A DNA stretch of 64,000 bases from Bifidobacterium gallicum DSM 20093 = LMG 11596 (GTDB lineage Bacteria > Actinomycetota > Actinomycetes > Actinomycetales > Bifidobacteriaceae). Shown here one piece after another: positions 40,437 through 49,488 of this stretch; position 1 is the first letter of the stretch, and each line of letters starts with the position of its first letter. The position numbers were made by a program, and so were the translations under genes. The stretch spans positions 16,119-80,118 of the forward strand of contig NZ_JGYW01000008.1 of NCBI RefSeq assembly GCF_000741205.1, given 5' to 3'. Below the pieces are notes generated by a model. That model ran no database searches and was not told the DNA's origin. It saw only the letters and a program-made list of their open reading frames with translations.

Positions 40437-40510
40437 ATAGGTGAGTTGGTGGGCGGCTGAACGAGCGAGAGCGTGAGAGTCCGAGAAGCGCTGCCATAAA
40501 CCGCACGAAA

Positions 40511-40562
40511 CAACAAAACATGCCGTGCTTGCCTTCCGGCTTGCACGGCATGTTTTGTTGTA
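40511..40562. terminator. Bidirectional terminator between the EEP gene and ilvN
   Basis: Perfect 18-bp stem 40511-40528 / 40543-40560 (starts CAACAAAACATGCC), flanked by A and T runs on the two sides. Convergent genes on both sides. Confidence 0.93.
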
Positions 40563-40683
40563 GTTGCACTGAACTGGGAGTCAGGCCGGCCTTCAACTGG
40601 CCTTCAACAGGTCCTCAACTGAGCTGCCAACTGAGCTGCAGAAAACTCGAGCAGACCGGCTATCGGCCCAGCGAGCGGCCTGT

Positions 40684-41238
40684 CTAGCGTCCCGTGATTT
40701 CGGAACCCACGACCTTCTCGCTCAGGGCCTTCGGGCCGCGCGTCATGGCGACCGCACCCGAGCGCACGAGTTCGATGATGCCGTAGTTGTCGAGCAGACT
40801 CAGCAGCGCGTCGATCTTGCCCGACGCACCCGTCGCCTCAATCGTGAGCGATTCGGGATTCACGTCGACCACGCGCACACGGAACAGGCGCACGATCTCA
40901 AGCACGTCCGAGCGGTTCGTCTGGTTGGCCGCGACCTTGATCAGCACAAGCTCGCGCTCCACAGTGGTCGCCTCATCCAGATCCACAATCTTGAGCACGT
41001 GCAGCAGTTTGTTGAGCTGCTTGATGATCTGGTCGAGCGGTACTTCGTCAACGGCCGCCGTCACCGTGATGCGCGAAATATCAGGACGTTCCGTCGGCGA
41101 GACCGACAGCGAGTTGATATTGAACGCGCGCCGTGCGAACAGTCCTGAGACGCGCGCGAGCACGCCCGGACGGTTCTCCACGAGCACCGACAGCGTATGC
41201 AAAGGTGAGCCTGAGTGGGAGGCCGGATAGTTCGTCAT
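40684..41238 (-). CDS. ilvN: Acetolactate synthase small (regulatory) subunit
   Basis: 184 residues from ATG 41238 (AAGGAG upstream). An N-terminal ACT domain (LSVLVENRPGVLARVSGLFA, RRAFNINSLSVSPTE) followed by the IlvN C-terminal domain (RELVLIKVAA, TGASGKIDALL). It binds the large subunit and gives feedback inhibition by valine. It follows ilvB by 18 bases, so the two form an operon for branched-chain amino acid synthesis. Confidence 0.95.
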   Translation of the reverse strand: MTNYPASHSGSPLHTLSVLVENRPGVLARVSGLFARRAFNINSLSVSPTERPDISRITVTAAVDEVPLDQIIKQLNKLLHVLKIVDLDEATTVERELVLIKVAANQTNRSDVLEIVRLFRVRVVDVNPESLTIEATGASGKIDALLSLLDNYGIIELVRSGAVAMTRGPKALSEKVVGSEITGR

Positions 41239-41256
41239 GGTTACTCCTTACTCGTT

Positions 41257-43191
41257 TTACTCGTTCGCTTGAGCTGCGTTGGCGGAAGCGTTGGCGTTGT
41301 CGGCGGCGTCAGCTTCGTCGGAAGCGTCGGACGAAAGTCCCGCCACGCGCTGCAGCGGACGCACGCCCGGCTTGTAAATCACGTTGTCGTTTGACTCGCC
41401 GGCCGGCACCATCGGGAACACCATCGCGTCTTTCCACACGCGGAAATCGATCAGGACCGGATGGTCGTTCACGCTGTTCGCATACTCGATGGCCTTCTCG
41501 GCTTCTTCCTTCGTCGTCACACGGATTGCCTCACATCCGTACGCTTCCGCGAGTTTTACGAAGTCCGGCACGCCCACGAGGTGCGTCTTCTCTTCCTCGT
41601 GCAAAATGGTGGCCGAGTAATGCTTGTCATAGAACAGCGTCTGGCACTGGCGCACCATGCCGTAAACGGAATTATTAAGCAGCGCAATTTTCACGGGCAG
41701 TCCCTCAAGGAATGCCACGGCCAGCTCTTCGCTCGTCATTTGGGACGAACCGTCTCCATCAATGAGCCACACGGGTCGTTTGCCGTCAAAGCAGCGCTGT
41801 GAACCCACGGCCGCGCCGATGGCTGCCGGCAGACCGTAGCCCATCGTGCCCAGGCCGCCCGACGAAATCCAGCTGTGCGGGTGCTCGAACTTGAGCAGCT
41901 GCGTGGCCCACATCTGGTGCTGGCCCACGCCCGACACCCAGATCGCGTTCGGATCGGCCTGCTGGGACAGCTGCTCCACGACCCACTGCGGTGCCAACGT
42001 GCCGTCATCAGGCTCGTCATACGTCACGGGATAGTTCTGACGCCATTCGTCAATCAGCTTCCACCACGTTGTCAAGTTCGGCGTGCCCGACTCGTCGTGC
42101 AGACGCTCAATTTCGGGGATCAGCGCGTTCAATACCGTCTTCACGTCACCGACAATCGGCACGTCAACTTCACGGTTTTTTCCTATTTCTGCAGGATCGA
42201 TATCAATGTGCACCACCCTTGCGCCCGGTGCAAACGCTTCTAACTTGCCCGTCACGCGGTCATCAAAACGTGTGCCGATCGCGACCAGCAAATCACAGCG
42301 CTGCACGGCGCCCGTCGCGGCGACCGTGCCATGCATGCCGAGCATACCGAGCACCTTGGGGTCGGAGTCGGCCACGATGCCGCGGGCCGGCAGAGTCGTG
42401 ACAATCGGGGCGCCCGTCAAATCGGCAAGCGCCTTGATTTCCTCACCCGCATCAGAACGCATGGCGCCGCCGCCCACATACAGCACAGGACGGTACGAAC
42501 GCTGGAACATGCGCGCGGCTTCGCCGAGCACACGACCGTGCGGCTTCGTAGTGGGGTTGTAACCGGGCAGAATCATGCGCTGCGGCCACGTGTACTGCAT
42601 CACGCCGTTCTGTGCCGTTTTCGTCAAATCCACCACCACAGGACCTGGGCGGCCTGAACCGGCAATATGGAACGCCTCAGTCAGCACGCGCGGAATATCC
42701 TGGGCGTCGGTCACAAGATACGAATGCTTGACGACGGGGTAGGTGGCACCCACGATGTCGGCCTCTTGGAAGGCGTCGGTGCCTATTGCGTCAGCTCCGA
42801 CCTGGCCCGTGATCACGACCATTGGCACCGAATCCATGTTGGCATCGGCAATGGCGGTGATTACATTCGTGGCGCCTGGGCCTGAAGTCACAATGCACAC
42901 GCCCACGCGACCCGTTGCGAGGGCGTATCCTTCGGCTGCATGGCCTGCAGCCTGCTCGTGACGCATCAACACAAAGCGGAACTTCGTGTCTTCGCTGATT
43001 GCGTCGTATACGGGTAGAATCGCGCCACCTGGAATACCGAATACATCCTGGACACCCAGATCCTCGAGCGAACGGACCAGCGCTTGGGCGCCTGTCATTT
43101 GCTCACCGTTCTTTGTGGTGTTGGCGCGCTTGGTGTGCTCGGGTGTGGCCCGAGCGATACCGCTGAATGCCTGCAGAGGTGTAGGTGACAC
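41257..43191 (-). CDS. ilvB: Acetolactate synthase large subunit
   Basis: 644 residues from GTG 43191, chosen for GAGGGG about 8 bases upstream; ATG 43236 is an upstream alternative without a ribosome site. ThDP enzyme that condenses two pyruvates, or pyruvate and 2-ketobutyrate. FGIPGGAILPVYDAI, the catalytic-Glu segment RHEQAAGHAAEGYA, GGLGTMGYGLPAAIGA and the ThDP/Mg site LIDGDGSSQMT are present. The C-terminal 20 residues are Ala/Asp/Asn-rich. Array D lies upstream. No branched-chain-rich leader peptide was found. Confidence 0.95.
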   Translation of the reverse strand: MSPTPLQAFSGIARATPEHTKRANTTKNGEQMTGAQALVRSLEDLGVQDVFGIPGGAILPVYDAISEDTKFRFVLMRHEQAAGHAAEGYALATGRVGVCIVTSGPGATNVITAIADANMDSVPMVVITGQVGADAIGTDAFQEADIVGATYPVVKHSYLVTDAQDIPRVLTEAFHIAGSGRPGPVVVDLTKTAQNGVMQYTWPQRMILPGYNPTTKPHGRVLGEAARMFQRSYRPVLYVGGGAMRSDAGEEIKALADLTGAPIVTTLPARGIVADSDPKVLGMLGMHGTVAATGAVQRCDLLVAIGTRFDDRVTGKLEAFAPGARVVHIDIDPAEIGKNREVDVPIVGDVKTVLNALIPEIERLHDESGTPNLTTWWKLIDEWRQNYPVTYDEPDDGTLAPQWVVEQLSQQADPNAIWVSGVGQHQMWATQLLKFEHPHSWISSGGLGTMGYGLPAAIGAAVGSQRCFDGKRPVWLIDGDGSSQMTSEELAVAFLEGLPVKIALLNNSVYGMVRQCQTLFYDKHYSATILHEEEKTHLVGVPDFVKLAEAYGCEAIRVTTKEEAEKAIEYANSVNDHPVLIDFRVWKDAMVFPMVPAGESNDNVIYKPGVRPLQRVAGLSSDASDEADAADNANASANAAQANE

Positions 43192-43550
43192 CGTGCATCC
43201 CCTCTCGTCGACGTTGATCTTTTCTGGACGTGGCATAGCTGTTGCAACAGGTCCGTTGCGCCGTATTGCGTTCACTGTCCGTTGCAATGCTGGTTGCCGG
43301 ATTGCTGACGGTCACTGCGCCAGCCGTTCGCGCCATCTTACGCGAACCTCGACGGGGGTACTGGCCATTGTTCGCATGCTGACCGCCCCCATGGACACCC
43401 CCAAATCCGCGGCTGCCGTCCCGTAGGCCACCCCACAACTTAAGCCCCATCCCCACAACTGGCGCCCCCATCACTGGCGCCAGTCCCATAACCAGGCTCA
43501 CCCCACAGGTTCATCACTCCACCCCAGTAAGCCAATACCGCATCCCCGCC
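43192..43550. other. Upstream region of ilvB
   Basis: About 360 bases between the ilvB start and array D. GCAACAGG and CCTGTTGC-like words recur (43248-43300). The part from 43430 to 43510 on the plus strand is C-rich with repeated CCCCA and ACTGGCGCC words. No gene, leader peptide or clear promoter is visible. Confidence 0.4.
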
Positions 43551-44130
43551 CCAAACCGCGTCTCTCCTGACCACGCTGGTCAGGAGGTTTACCGTTTGGA
43601 GCCCGTAACTGCGTCTTTCCTGACCAGTCTGGTAAGAGGTTTTACCGTTCTAAGTACCAAACTGCATCTTCCCTGACCACGCTGGTCAGGAAGTTTACCT
43701 TTTGGAGTCCGTAACTGCGTCTTTGCGTACCAGCCTGGTCAAGAGGTTTACCGTTTCCGCTCCGCAACTGCGTCTTCTCTTACCACGCTGGTCAGGGGGT
43801 TTACCGCAAGCCGGATCCAATCGCAGGCTCGTTGCTACGCCTGTTGGCGTCCTCCCCGCACTTCAGCCCCAAACTGCATCTTTTCTGACCAGTCTGGTCA
43901 GGAGGTTTACCGTTCCCAAACCGAAACTGCATCTTCTCTTACCACGCTGGTCAGGGGGTTTACCGTTTGGAGCCCAGAACTGCATCCTTCCTGACCAGCC
44001 TGGTCAGAGGGTTTACCGCTTGAGGCCCGTAACTGCGTCTTTGCGTACCAGCCTGGTCAAGAGGTTTACCGTTTCCGCTCCGCAACTGCGTCTCTCCTTA
44101 CCGGCTTGGTAAGAAAAGACGCAGTTTGCT
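43551..44130. repeat. Palindrome array D (53-bp spacing, 11 positions) between ilvB and rnc
   Basis: Cores start at 43567, 43620, 43673, 43726, 43779, 43885, 43938, 43991, 44044 and 44097. Every step is 53 except one of 106, where the unit expected at 43832 has lost its palindrome. The unit reads AACTGCGTCTTTCCTGACCA then TGGTCAGGAGGTTTACCG: the opposite orientation to arrays B, C and E, matching the minus-strand ilvB. The copies at 43726 and 44044 are identical over a full unit, six units apart, so a block was duplicated. Confidence 0.92.
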
Positions 44131-44160
44131 GTGGATCTTCGGCACAGCCGCAGCCGTCCG

Positions 44161-44904
44161 TTATTGCTCAGGCTTGTTCAACTCCAGCCAGGCTTCATGA
44201 GCCGCGGCCAGTTGGGCTTTGCGTTTGCTGGAGCCGTCGCCCGTACCCCACACGCGGTCGTCATCGCCAATCAGCACCTGGGCATGGTATTCGGGTGCGT
44301 ATTCCGGACCTCCGACGGCCATGCGGAAGTGCGGTTCGTCCATGCCAAGCTCATGTGCCTTGATCACGAGCGACGTCTTCCAATCCAACGCCGGCCCCTC
44401 GGTCATCATCTCCGCCAACACGTCATCGATCAGATGGTGCACCACAGGCCGTGCGCCTTCAATGCCATGCTCCACGAAGGTCGCCCCGATCAGCGACTCC
44501 ACAATGTCGCACAGAATCGAATCCTTGTCTGCTCCACCTTGCGCAGCTTCACCATTGCCGAGCAAAATGTATGGTCCCACGTGCAGCTTCTCGCGTGCCA
44601 CACGGCTCAGCTCCTCTTCCGACACAGCTTTGGCGCGCATTTTGGCAAGTTCACCCTCGCTTAAATCAGGATGGTCGGTGAACAGCGATTCCGTCGCGAC
44701 GAGTTCCAGCACGGCGTCACCAAGGAATTCAAGGCGCTCGTAGTTGCGCGTGCCTGGGTTCTCGTGAGAGAACGAACGATGCGTCAGCGCTTCCACGAGC
44801 AAGTCGGGAGTGAGAGTGGTGCCGAGCGCTTCAAGCAACGGCTTGGCTGCGTCATGCTCGGCGATTTGATTCGTGACTTCCTTTACATCGATATGCTTTG
44901 CCAT
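44161..44904 (-). CDS. rnc: Ribonuclease III
   Basis: 247 residues from ATG 44904 (GAGGAG upstream). The RNase III signature NYERLEFLGDAVLELV, second metal site DSILCDIVESLIGA, and a C-terminal double-stranded RNA-binding domain ending GDGSSKRKAQLAAAHEAW. It processes rRNA precursors and other duplex RNA. The frame is open to 45051, but this start has the ribosome site and the family's usual length. It lies behind rpmF and the DUF177 gene, a conserved actinobacterial order. Confidence 0.95.
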   Translation of the reverse strand: MAKHIDVKEVTNQIAEHDAAKPLLEALGTTLTPDLLVEALTHRSFSHENPGTRNYERLEFLGDAVLELVATESLFTDHPDLSEGELAKMRAKAVSEEELSRVAREKLHVGPYILLGNGEAAQGGADKDSILCDIVESLIGATFVEHGIEGARPVVHHLIDDVLAEMMTEGPALDWKTSLVIKAHELGMDEPHFRMAVGGPEYAPEYHAQVLIGDDDRVWGTGDGSSKRKAQLAAAHEAWLELNKPEQ

Positions 44905-45311
44905 GGCGTGGTTACTCCTCTGGGTGCGTTGCCCAGTCTGCTGATCGTCCTCAGGGTAATGGGGGTTGGGGGATTGGACGATCCTACGTTCATACTGTTG
45001 CGCAAGTGCACACCAGCACGCCCATATTTCTCGGTTCGAGCCTACGCCCACCGCGTCACCAATTGTGGAGATGGACTCGCAAGAAACCGGTCACTTTCGC
45101 ACTCAATTGTCTAACAACTATTCGTGCTCGTGGCGTCCCGCCTCGCGTCCGCCGCTCTCTTCACCCGTATATGCGAAGACCCTGCCACCCGTCGATGGCA
45201 GGGTCTTCCATGCTGGTACCGATCACTCTCGGTTCATCGCATCATCTCAACTGTGCAATCACTCGCTGCGATCACTCACTGCAATCACGCGCGGCGGCTG
45301 CACAGCACCAA
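44905..45311. other. Intergenic region rpmF-rnc with a terminator hairpin
   Basis: About 400 bases without a gene. A perfect 13-bp stem (45175-45187 / 45196-45208, GAAGACCCTGCCA / TGGCAGGGTCTTC) probably ends the rpmF transcript on the minus strand, although no T run follows. Near 45255-45295 ATCACTC and CTGCAATCAC are loosely repeated. The rnc promoter must lie in 44930-45170 but is not obvious. Confidence 0.6.
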
Positions 45312-45506
45312 TCACTTGGTGAAGGACGAGCGGATAGCTGCGCGGTACACGCGGCCACGGTACATGCCGCAGCTCGGGCATGCCACGTGGGCGAGCGTCG
45401 GAGCGCCGCAGTTCGTGCAGGTGATCGTCTGGGCGGCCTTGGCCTTCCAGTTGGCGCGACGCGAGTGCGTGTTAGCGCGCGAGGTCTTGTACTTAGGCAG
45501 TGCCAT
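45312..45506 (-). CDS. rpmF: 50S ribosomal protein L32
   Basis: 64 residues: [20 protein letters not shown] is diagnostic. Two Cys pairs (CTNC and CPSC) form a zinc ribbon, so this is the zinc form. AGGAATG precedes the ATG. It follows the DUF177 gene on the same strand, an arrangement conserved in most bacteria. Confidence 0.96.
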   Translation of the reverse strand: MALPKYKTSRANTHSRRANWKAKAAQTITCTNCGAPTLAHVACPSCGMYRGRVYRAAIRSSFTK

Positions 45507-45628
45507 TTTGCATTCCTCTATTTCGTTCGAACAATAATGAGCTTAAGCGTTCAGAAGTCTACGCGCGCCCCAGTACAAACGTCAATTCAAACGTCAGCCC
45601 GCTTCCGCCAGCAACCACCCGGCGTCCG

Positions 45629-46291
45629 CTACTCCTCGGCTTTAAGCTGCGCTTTGAGCGCGGCCAGACCCGCGAACCGCGTGTCCACTTTCTCATGATG
45701 ATGCTCGGGATTTTCGTTCAAATCCTCACCGCACTGCGGACACAACCCCTTGCAGTCGGGCCTGCACAGTGGTTGCAACGGCAGCGCGTCCACGAACGTA
45801 TCGCGGATCAACGCTTCCATGTCGGCGAACGCTCCGTTATCAAGCAACGGATAGAGGTCTTCGGACTCCTCCTCGCCCGCCACAATCTCAACTTCCTGCT
45901 CTTTTTTGGACTTGCGCCCCTTCGACCCGCGCCCGTCGCGCCCGTCACGCCCGTCGCCATCGCGCGAACCGCCGTTCATTTCGGCCAGCCGCCCCGACTC
46001 ATACGGGAAAAACGCCGTCACTTGGCAGTGCAAATCCTCGTCGATCGTATCGTCGCAGCGCGCGCAGACGGCATGCATCGGCGCCGTCAACGTGCCCATG
46101 AAAATCAGGCCGTCCACAATCGAATCGAACCGTCCATCCACCTGCACGGGGGCCCCTTGCGTCACGCCCACATATGAGTCGCCGATGCCGCTCGGCGCCG
46201 GAAACTCCTTGTTCAGCTCCATCGTCTGCCCCGGACGCGATCCAACTTGCGCCACGGGCACTGTCCAATCCGTATATTCCACGCGCGCCAT
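45629..46291 (-). CDS. DUF177 (YceD) family protein
   Basis: 220 residues from ATG 46291 (GAAGGAG upstream). The Cys clusters VCARCDDTI and CRPDCKGLCPQCGEDLN are the family's signature. A Gly/Asp/Arg/Lys-rich insertion (GGSRDGDGRDGRDGRGSKGR) sits between them. YceD proteins are tied to 23S rRNA accumulation and always neighbour rpmF. Probably co-transcribed with rpmF (about 120 bases apart). Confidence 0.92.
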   Translation of the reverse strand: MARVEYTDWTVPVAQVGSRPGQTMELNKEFPAPSGIGDSYVGVTQGAPVQVDGRFDSIVDGLIFMGTLTAPMHAVCARCDDTIDEDLHCQVTAFFPYESGRLAEMNGGSRDGDGRDGRDGRGSKGRKSKKEQEVEIVAGEEESEDLYPLLDNGAFADMEALIRDTFVDALPLQPLCRPDCKGLCPQCGEDLNENPEHHHEKVDTRFAGLAALKAQLKAEE

Positions 46292-46382
46292 GCGCACTCC
46301 TTCCCGATAATTCCATTACTTATTTATCCGCGATTCTCGCGTTACGCATCCGCAGCGTGCCCCAGCGCTGCGCCGTCAGGGT

Positions 46383-47024
46383 TCACTCGTCCTGCTCGTC
46401 GTCGCGCTGTTCGTTCTCCAGCTGCTCGCCCGCCTGCTTCTGCCGCTCTTCGAGCACGCGCATTCCATTGGTCACGTCGCGGCTTGCTTTGGTGAGCTGT
46501 TTGTGCAGTTCCTCCATCACGCGCAGGCTGTACCGGTCCGCGCCCTGCGTTAGATGCTCGGCTTTGCGCTGCGCCTGCTCAATGATCTGCCGCGCCTTCT
46601 GCCGCGCAAGCTCCGTCACGTTCTCCTGACCCGCCAGATACTGCGCCTGCTCGCCAGCCTCGCGCACCATGTCGGCGGCCCGGCTCTGCGCGCTCGTCAC
46701 AATCACATTGGCTTGCGTTTGCGCCGATTCGAGCCGATGCTCGGACTCGCGCATCAACGCCGACGCGCGCTCCAGCTGCACGGGCAGCATCGACTTGAGC
46801 TGTTCGAGCTGGTCGAGCATGTCGTCGCGATCGACCTTCACGAGCGACGGCTGGAACATCGTGCCCTTGGCCTCCCGCAGCTGCTCCTCAAGCTGGTCAA
46901 TCACGTCGTAGACCGTCGTGAATTCCTGCCGGCTCTGCAAAATTTCGTCACTTTCACGCTCCTGCAGGTCGGGCAAGTCAGCCATCGTCACGCGCTGCTG
47001 CACGCCGTCATCCGTGTCATTCAT
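46383..47024 (-). CDS. SepIVA/DivIVA-like coiled-coil cell-division protein
   Basis: 213 residues from ATG 47024 (AAGGAG upstream). It has an N-terminal acidic part, then almost continuous coiled coil: FTTVYDVIDQLEEQLREAKG, LQSAQTQANVIV-type segments, and ARQKARQIIEQAQRKAEHL. The gene order coaD, this gene, DUF177, rnc parallels mycobacteria, where the gene beside rnc and DUF177 encodes SepIVA, an essential septal protein. That synteny and the coiled coil support the call; the sequence lacks a clear DivIVA lipid-binding N-terminus. Confidence 0.75.
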   Translation of the reverse strand: MNDTDDGVQQRVTMADLPDLQERESDEILQSRQEFTTVYDVIDQLEEQLREAKGTMFQPSLVKVDRDDMLDQLEQLKSMLPVQLERASALMRESEHRLESAQTQANVIVTSAQSRAADMVREAGEQAQYLAGQENVTELARQKARQIIEQAQRKAEHLTQGADRYSLRVMEELHKQLTKASRDVTNGMRVLEERQKQAGEQLENEQRDDEQDE

Positions 47025-47059
47025 GCGGTTCTCCTTACGCTGCACCCTTTATATTATGT

Positions 47060-47563
47060 TTATTTTTCATCCAGCGACGTGGATTTTCCGAGCGCCTTGA
47101 GCAACGTGACGCGTACGCAAGGTGGCACCATGTCGGTGATATCACCGTCGTGGCGTGCCACATCTTTGACCACCGAGCTGGAAATGTGTTCAAGCACGGG
47201 GTCGGCGGGCAGGAACAACGTTTCAATGCCTGCAAGTTTACGGTTGACGAGCGCCATGCCGAGTTCGGCTTCGTAATCGCCGTTTTGCCGCAATCCCTTG
47301 ACAATCACGGGAGCGCCCACCTGGCGGCAATAGTCGATGATGAGCCCGTCCGTGGCGGCTACCGTGTAGTTTGTGCAACCGGCATCATGGAGTGCCTGGT
47401 CTACCAGTCGCACACGTTGCTCTTCAGTGAACATCGGTTGTTTGTTCGCGTTGACGGCCACCACAACGTGGACTTCGTCAAACAATTGCGAACAACGCAA
47501 AATTACATCGAGGTGTCCGTTAGTCAACGGATCAAACGATCCTGGACATACTGCTATGGTCAT
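47060..47563 (-). CDS. coaD: Phosphopantetheine adenylyltransferase
   Basis: 167 residues. [17 protein letters not shown] contains the nucleotidyltransferase TxGH motif, and the C-terminal [20 protein letters not shown] is typical. It makes dephospho-CoA from 4'-phosphopantetheine and ATP. ATG 47563 follows GGAAG. First gene of the minus-strand coaD-SepIVA-like-DUF177-rpmF series; the next start is 35 bases away. Confidence 0.96.
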   Translation of the reverse strand: MTIAVCPGSFDPLTNGHLDVILRCSQLFDEVHVVVAVNANKQPMFTEEQRVRLVDQALHDAGCTNYTVAATDGLIIDYCRQVGAPVIVKGLRQNGDYEAELGMALVNRKLAGIETLFLPADPVLEHISSSVVKDVARHDGDITDMVPPCVRVTLLKALGKSTSLDEK

Positions 47564-47620
47564 GGCTTCCAGAGTACCGGTTTACAAGGAATTACGGGCG
47601 GCGAACGTTGCCTGATTGCA

Positions 47621-47656
47621 ATGTGGCCTGCGCATGTCATCATGCGCAGGCCACAT
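47621..47656 (-). terminator. Strong hairpin between DUF3039 and coaD genes
   Basis: Perfect 16-bp stem 47621-47636 / 47641-47656 (starts ATGTGGCCTGCGC) with a TCAT loop, about 100 bases past the DUF3039 stop on the minus strand. No strong T run. Confidence 0.75.
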
Positions 47657-47757
47657 CATAAACGTTTTCACTCACTGACTGCCGTGTTGTAGCGCGGTTT
47701 GAAGACGTCTCATGTCGGCATTCAGGCACGCGCCCAAACGGTCGGCGAACCGCACTA

Positions 47758-48075
47758 TCAGCCGTTGTTGCCGTTCATCATTTCGTTGAAGATGCGCTTG
47801 CAATCAGGGCAGATCGGATACTGTGACGGGTCGTGTTTTGGCACCCAGACCTTGCCGCACAACGCCACCACCGGGCGTCCCGTCATACGCGACTGCGCGA
47901 TTTTGTCACGCGACACATAATGGGCGAACCGGTCGGCATCACCATTGTCGGTCTTCTGCGTTTCCTCTTGGGGACGCTCAAGTACGGCGGTACCCGTCGA
48001 GGAATCGGGATCAGACAACGGCGATACGGGATCGATATCGTCAACAATCGTGTGTGCACACACATTGTTCTTCAT
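47758..48075 (-). CDS. DUF3039 protein
   Basis: 105 residues from ATG 48075 (GAGGAGG upstream). The conserved block is RFAHYVSRDKI, then PVVALCGKVWVPKHDP and CPDCKRIFNEM. The three cysteines (one in ALCGK, two in CPDC) could bind zinc. The family is small, actinobacterial and uncharacterised. The first 45 residues are variable. Transcribed alone, between two hairpins and an unremarkable 180-base gap. Confidence 0.88.
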   Translation of the reverse strand: MKNNVCAHTIVDDIDPVSPLSDPDSSTGTAVLERPQEETQKTDNGDADRFAHYVSRDKIAQSRMTGRPVVALCGKVWVPKHDPSQYPICPDCKRIFNEMMNGNNG

Positions 48076-48255
48076 GTTGTTCCTCCTCGCCAACGCCCCG
48101 AAGGGCATAAGCCAGATCAGACCACGTTGCACATGGTTCATTACCGATGGTTGTATCACAAGCCGGACCCCACCCCGGCTTTACACAGTACGGCTCCGCG
48201 TGGAACCTTCCTCTCACTGTAACATTACGCGTTTAATCCCGCGAGTTTCGGGGGC

Positions 48256-49260
48256 TTAGCGCGCACAGATTTCGTCGATGCGCGCAAGTTCTTCCGCTGT
48301 GAAATCGGTATGGTCCAACGCGGCCAGGTCGTCAATGATTTGTCCAGGACGCGAAGCGCCCACGAGCACCGACGTCACCACCTCATCATGCAGCAACCAT
48401 GCCAATGCCATGGACGCCAATGATTGTCCGCGTTCGCTAGCCAAACGGTCAAGATCGCGAATCTGGCCAAGTTTCGTGTCCGTCAATGCGGAGGCTTGCA
48501 GGAACCGCCCATCGTGGCCAATGCGGCTGTCAGCCGGAATGCCGTGCAAATACCGGTCGGTGAGCAACCCTTGGTCGAGTGGCGAGAACGTGATCAGTCC
48601 TTTGCCGAGCTCTTTGGCGGCCTGCTTCAATCCGTTGTGCTCTACCGTGCGGTCGAACATGTTGTAACGGTTCTGGTTGATGATGAACGGCACATGCAGT
48701 TCATCAAGCATCGCGGCTGCCGAGCGCATCGTGGCGCCATCGTAGTTTGACAATCCCACATATAGCGCTTTGCCGCTACGCACAATCTGCGCGAGTGCGC
48801 CCATTGTCTCCTCGAGCGGTGTTTCAGGATCCATGCAGTGGTGGTAGAAAATGTCGACGTAGTCAAGTCCCATACGCTGCAACGACTGGTCGAGGCTCGC
48901 AATCAAATATTTGCGTGAGCCACCCACGCCGTAAGGACCGGGCCACATGTCAAAGCCGGCTTTTGTGGAAATGATGAGTTCGTCGCGGTGCGCGCTGAAC
49001 AGTTCGCGCAGAATGCGCCCGAAGTTTTTCTCGGCTGACCCGTAAGCCGGCCCATAGTTGTTGGCTAGGTCGAAGTGCGTGATACCGTTGTCGAATGCTG
49101 TTTTTGCGCTGGCCAGCATCGTTTCATAGTGGGCGTTGTCACCAAAGTTGTGCCACAATCCCAGGCTGATGCGCGGCAGTTTCAATCCGCTGGTGCCGCA
49201 GCGCTCATATGCCATCGATTCATATCGGCTCGGATCAAACATGTCTACTGCAGCGGCCAT
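48256..49260 (-). CDS. Aldo/keto reductase (L-glyceraldehyde-3-phosphate reductase-like)
   Basis: 334 residues from ATG 49260 (GGAGG 8 bases upstream). YERCGTSGLKLPRISLGLWH, HFDLANNYGPAYGSAE (catalytic Asp, Tyr), ISTKAG (Lys) and DYVDIFYHH (His) form the AKR active site; GASRPGQI is the NADPH-binding end. The pattern is closest to the YghZ/Gpr subgroup, which reduces methylglyoxal and L-glyceraldehyde-3-phosphate. Cytoplasmic. No pathway neighbours give a substrate. Confidence 0.88.
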   Translation of the reverse strand: MAAAVDMFDPSRYESMAYERCGTSGLKLPRISLGLWHNFGDNAHYETMLASAKTAFDNGITHFDLANNYGPAYGSAEKNFGRILRELFSAHRDELIISTKAGFDMWPGPYGVGGSRKYLIASLDQSLQRMGLDYVDIFYHHCMDPETPLEETMGALAQIVRSGKALYVGLSNYDGATMRSAAAMLDELHVPFIINQNRYNMFDRTVEHNGLKQAAKELGKGLITFSPLDQGLLTDRYLHGIPADSRIGHDGRFLQASALTDTKLGQIRDLDRLASERGQSLASMALAWLLHDEVVTSVLVGASRPGQIIDDLAALDHTDFTAEELARIDEICAR

Positions 49261-49392
49261 CAGCAACCTCCATCAGGTATGCAAGATTTGCAAAACTTCA
49301 ATGTTGCCCAAGATTCTACTCCACCAGATGCTGGCCAATAGAGGCCTTCGCTGAAATGCCATTGTGGACTGTGCAGCGCTGGCAATATGCGT

Positions 49393-49425
49393 GGTGCCTG
49401 CCGCAAGCAGGTTGCGGCAGGCACC
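49393..49425 (-). terminator. Hairpin after pncB
   Basis: Perfect 14-bp stem 49393-49406 / 49412-49425 (GGTGCCTGCCGCAA / TTGCGGCAGGCACC), about 60 bases past the pncB stop on the minus strand. Confidence 0.75.
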
Positions 49426-49488
49426 AAAACGGTAGTCGTGTGCTGTGTGCGACCAGTGCACTCAGCGCAATCAGCGTGGTTGGTGCAA

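Noticed and set aside
43103-43501. Leader peptide for ilvB attenuation
   Set aside because: The open frame here is Gly/Arg-rich with no run of Ile, Leu or Val and no adjacent terminator/antiterminator pair.
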